NCBI GenBank assembly: GCA_030613225.1
Contig: JAUWMJ010000194.1
Coordinates: 1 to 6,373 of the forward strand
Reading direction: 5' to 3'
DNA from: Desulfobacterales bacterium
GTDB lineage: Bacteria > Desulfobacterota > Desulfobacteria > Desulfobacterales > JAUWMJ01
Length of the DNA stretch: 6,373 nt
Part shown: piece by piece, positions 5,840-6,373 of the stretch
Numbering within the stretch: the first letter of the stretch is position 1
Layout: each line of letters starts with the position of its first letter
Program-made: the position numbers and the translations under genes
The notes under the pieces: generated by a model
Databases searched by the model: none
The model's input: the letters and a program-made list of their open reading frames with translations, nothing else
What the model was told of the DNA's origin: nothing

Positions 5840-5988
5840 GATGGTTTCGTAAAAAGTAAAAAACCACTTTTTACGAAACATTTTAAGTTTTAGGAATTAA
5901 GTTTTAAGTCTCTGTTAAAACAGATAATATCATTAACTTAAAACCTAAAACCTAAAACCTGATGAATTCGACTTTTTACGAATTCATC
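5840..5988. repeat. 149-bp element: terminal inverted repeats around two inverted heptamer arrays
   Basis: The ends GATGGTTTCGTAAAAAGT (5840-5857) and 5971-5988 are reverse complements at 16 of 18. Inside, four seven-base units on the left (TTTTAAG, TTTTAGG, AATTAAG, TTTTAAG; 5881-5908) face three on the right (CTTAAAA, CCTAAAA, CCTAAAA; 5937-5957), which are their reverse complements in type. A small hairpin TCTGT/ACAGA (5911-5924) sits between them. Each end also folds alone: the left as the 14-bp stem at 5844-5879, the right as GATGAATTC/GAATTCATC (5961-5969 with 5980-5988). Confidence 0.85.
5844..5879 (+). terminator. Strong hairpin after the CBS-ACT gene
   Basis: GTTTCGTAAAAAGT (5844-5857) pairs perfectly over 14 bases with ACTTTTTACGAAAC (5866-5879) around an 8-base loop. 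It lies 8 bases after the stop codon and a short TTTT follows at 5881. It may end transcription, but it is also the left end of the repeat element that spans to 5988, so a dual role is likely. Confidence 0.5.
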
Positions 5989-6034
5989 AAATATGTTATG
6001 GTCCCAAAGTATTACACGCCTTTTGTCAAAGCTC

Positions 6035-6220
6035 CAGATCTCGTTAAGTGGTTAAGTAGTTGAGTTGTTAAGTTGTTGTTATAATGAGCATATCCATTAT
6101 TTGCTTGAAAATTGGACATTCGGTGTTTGAAAAGTTGTAACATCTGGAAATAATAGTAATTATTTTCCTGCTAAACCACTTAACCACTCAACGAGGTCTG
6201 AAGTTCAATAACAGACCTCG
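6035..6220. repeat. Element with inverted octamer arrays and a repeated CAGACCTCG end motif
   Basis: Four eight-base units (GTTAAGTG, GTTAAGTA, GTTGAGTT, GTTAAGTT) run from 6043 to 6074, and inverted units AACCACTT, AACCACTC run from 6174 to 6189. The outer arms 6035-6057 and 6178-6200 match as reverse complements at 21 of 23. The right end then forms a perfect 10-bp hairpin, ACGAGGTCTG (6191-6200) with 6212-6221. The interior contains ATAATG/CATTAT (6081-6100) and GGAAATAAT/ATTATTTTCC with one bulge (6146-6168). The period here is 8, not 7. Confidence 0.8.
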
Positions 6221-6296
6221 TCATCAATCATCAAAAAATCGCGGCGAGCCCTTATGTGACGCAGGATTGCATAATAATTGGACACTGCACTCAAGC

Positions 6297-6371
6297 TTCA
6301 GGTGTCGGGTGTCAGGTGTCAGTAGTAAAAAAGCGAGAGCCAGCCTGAAACCTGACACCCGACACCTGAAA
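6297..6371. repeat. Inverted heptamer arrays (TCAGGTG type) at the right edge
   Basis: TTCAGGTGTCGGGTGTCAGG (6297-6316) is perfectly complementary to 6351-6370, and pairing extends to 25 of 26 (6297-6322 with 6345-6370). Units TCAGGTG, TCGGGTG, TCAGGTG and TCAGTAG start at 6298, 6305, 6312 and 6319. The other arm has CCTGAAA, CCTGACA, CCCGACA and CCTGAAA at 6344, 6351, 6358 and 6365. The loop is about 22 bases. The array may continue past the window edge. Confidence 0.85.
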
Positions 6372-6373
6372 CC

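Larger units (their letters stand above)
5836..6373. other. Gene-free stretch filled with three repeat elements
   Basis: No frame here has a ribosome binding site with a plausible protein. Besides the three inverted-repeat elements, only two short linkers remain (5989-6034 and 6222-6296). The second linker repeats ATTGGACA (6277-6284), also present at 6111-6118, and GGACACTGC (6280-6288), also found at 4972-4980. I see no tRNA, rRNA or CRISPR pattern in it. Confidence 0.7.

Noticed and set aside
5840..6373. CRISPR array
   Set aside because: Units are 7-8 bases with no unique spacers of regular length, and no cas genes are present.

Overview
The window reads as a fragment of an anaerobic bacterial chromosome, most likely from a Desulfobacterota (delta-proteobacterial) sulfate reducer. 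The basis is the gene content: two radical SAM enzymes of the siroheme-dependent (alternative) heme pathway flank a porphobilinogen synthase gene, in the order ahbC-hemB-ahbD. I recall this neighbourhood from sulfate reducers such as Desulfovibrio; the lineage call is inference, not a database result.

Layout. All five supported genes are on the + strand. (1) Positions 2-415 hold the C-terminal end of a gene that enters from the left edge; its family is uncertain, possibly an AAA+ ATPase. A hairpin terminator follows at 456-486. (2) Positions 416-977 are a non-coding gap with a heptamer-repeat hairpin (530-641) and a 305-bp inverted-repeat-bounded element (644-948). (3) ahbC at 978-2156, after a good ribosome binding site; the frame is open upstream but that extension lies in the repeat element. 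(4) hemB at 2437-3411, a cysteine-rich (zinc-type) porphobilinogen synthase. (5) ahbD at 3599-4708. (6) A 521-bp gap with a 358-bp nested palindrome (4757-5114) and another heptamer array (5142-5183). (7) A two-CBS plus ACT domain protein at 5230-5835. (8) Positions 5836-6373 are gene-free and packed with three successive inverted-repeat elements.

How the genes work together. HemB joins two 5-aminolevulinate molecules into porphobilinogen, the entry to uroporphyrinogen III and siroheme. After siroheme is decarboxylated by AhbA/AhbB (not in this window), AhbC removes two acetate side chains to give Fe-coproporphyrin III, and AhbD converts two propionates to vinyls to give heme b. The CBS-ACT protein may sense adenylates and a small ligand, but nothing here ties it to heme.

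The most striking non-coding signal is that all five intergenic gaps carry short tandem arrays with a 7-base (once 8-base) period. The repeated word differs from gap to gap. In the best-preserved cases the arrays form inverted pairs around a short spacer, inside longer terminal inverted repeats. None was noticed inside the genes. This looks like a family of structurally alike but sequence-divergent intergenic elements.
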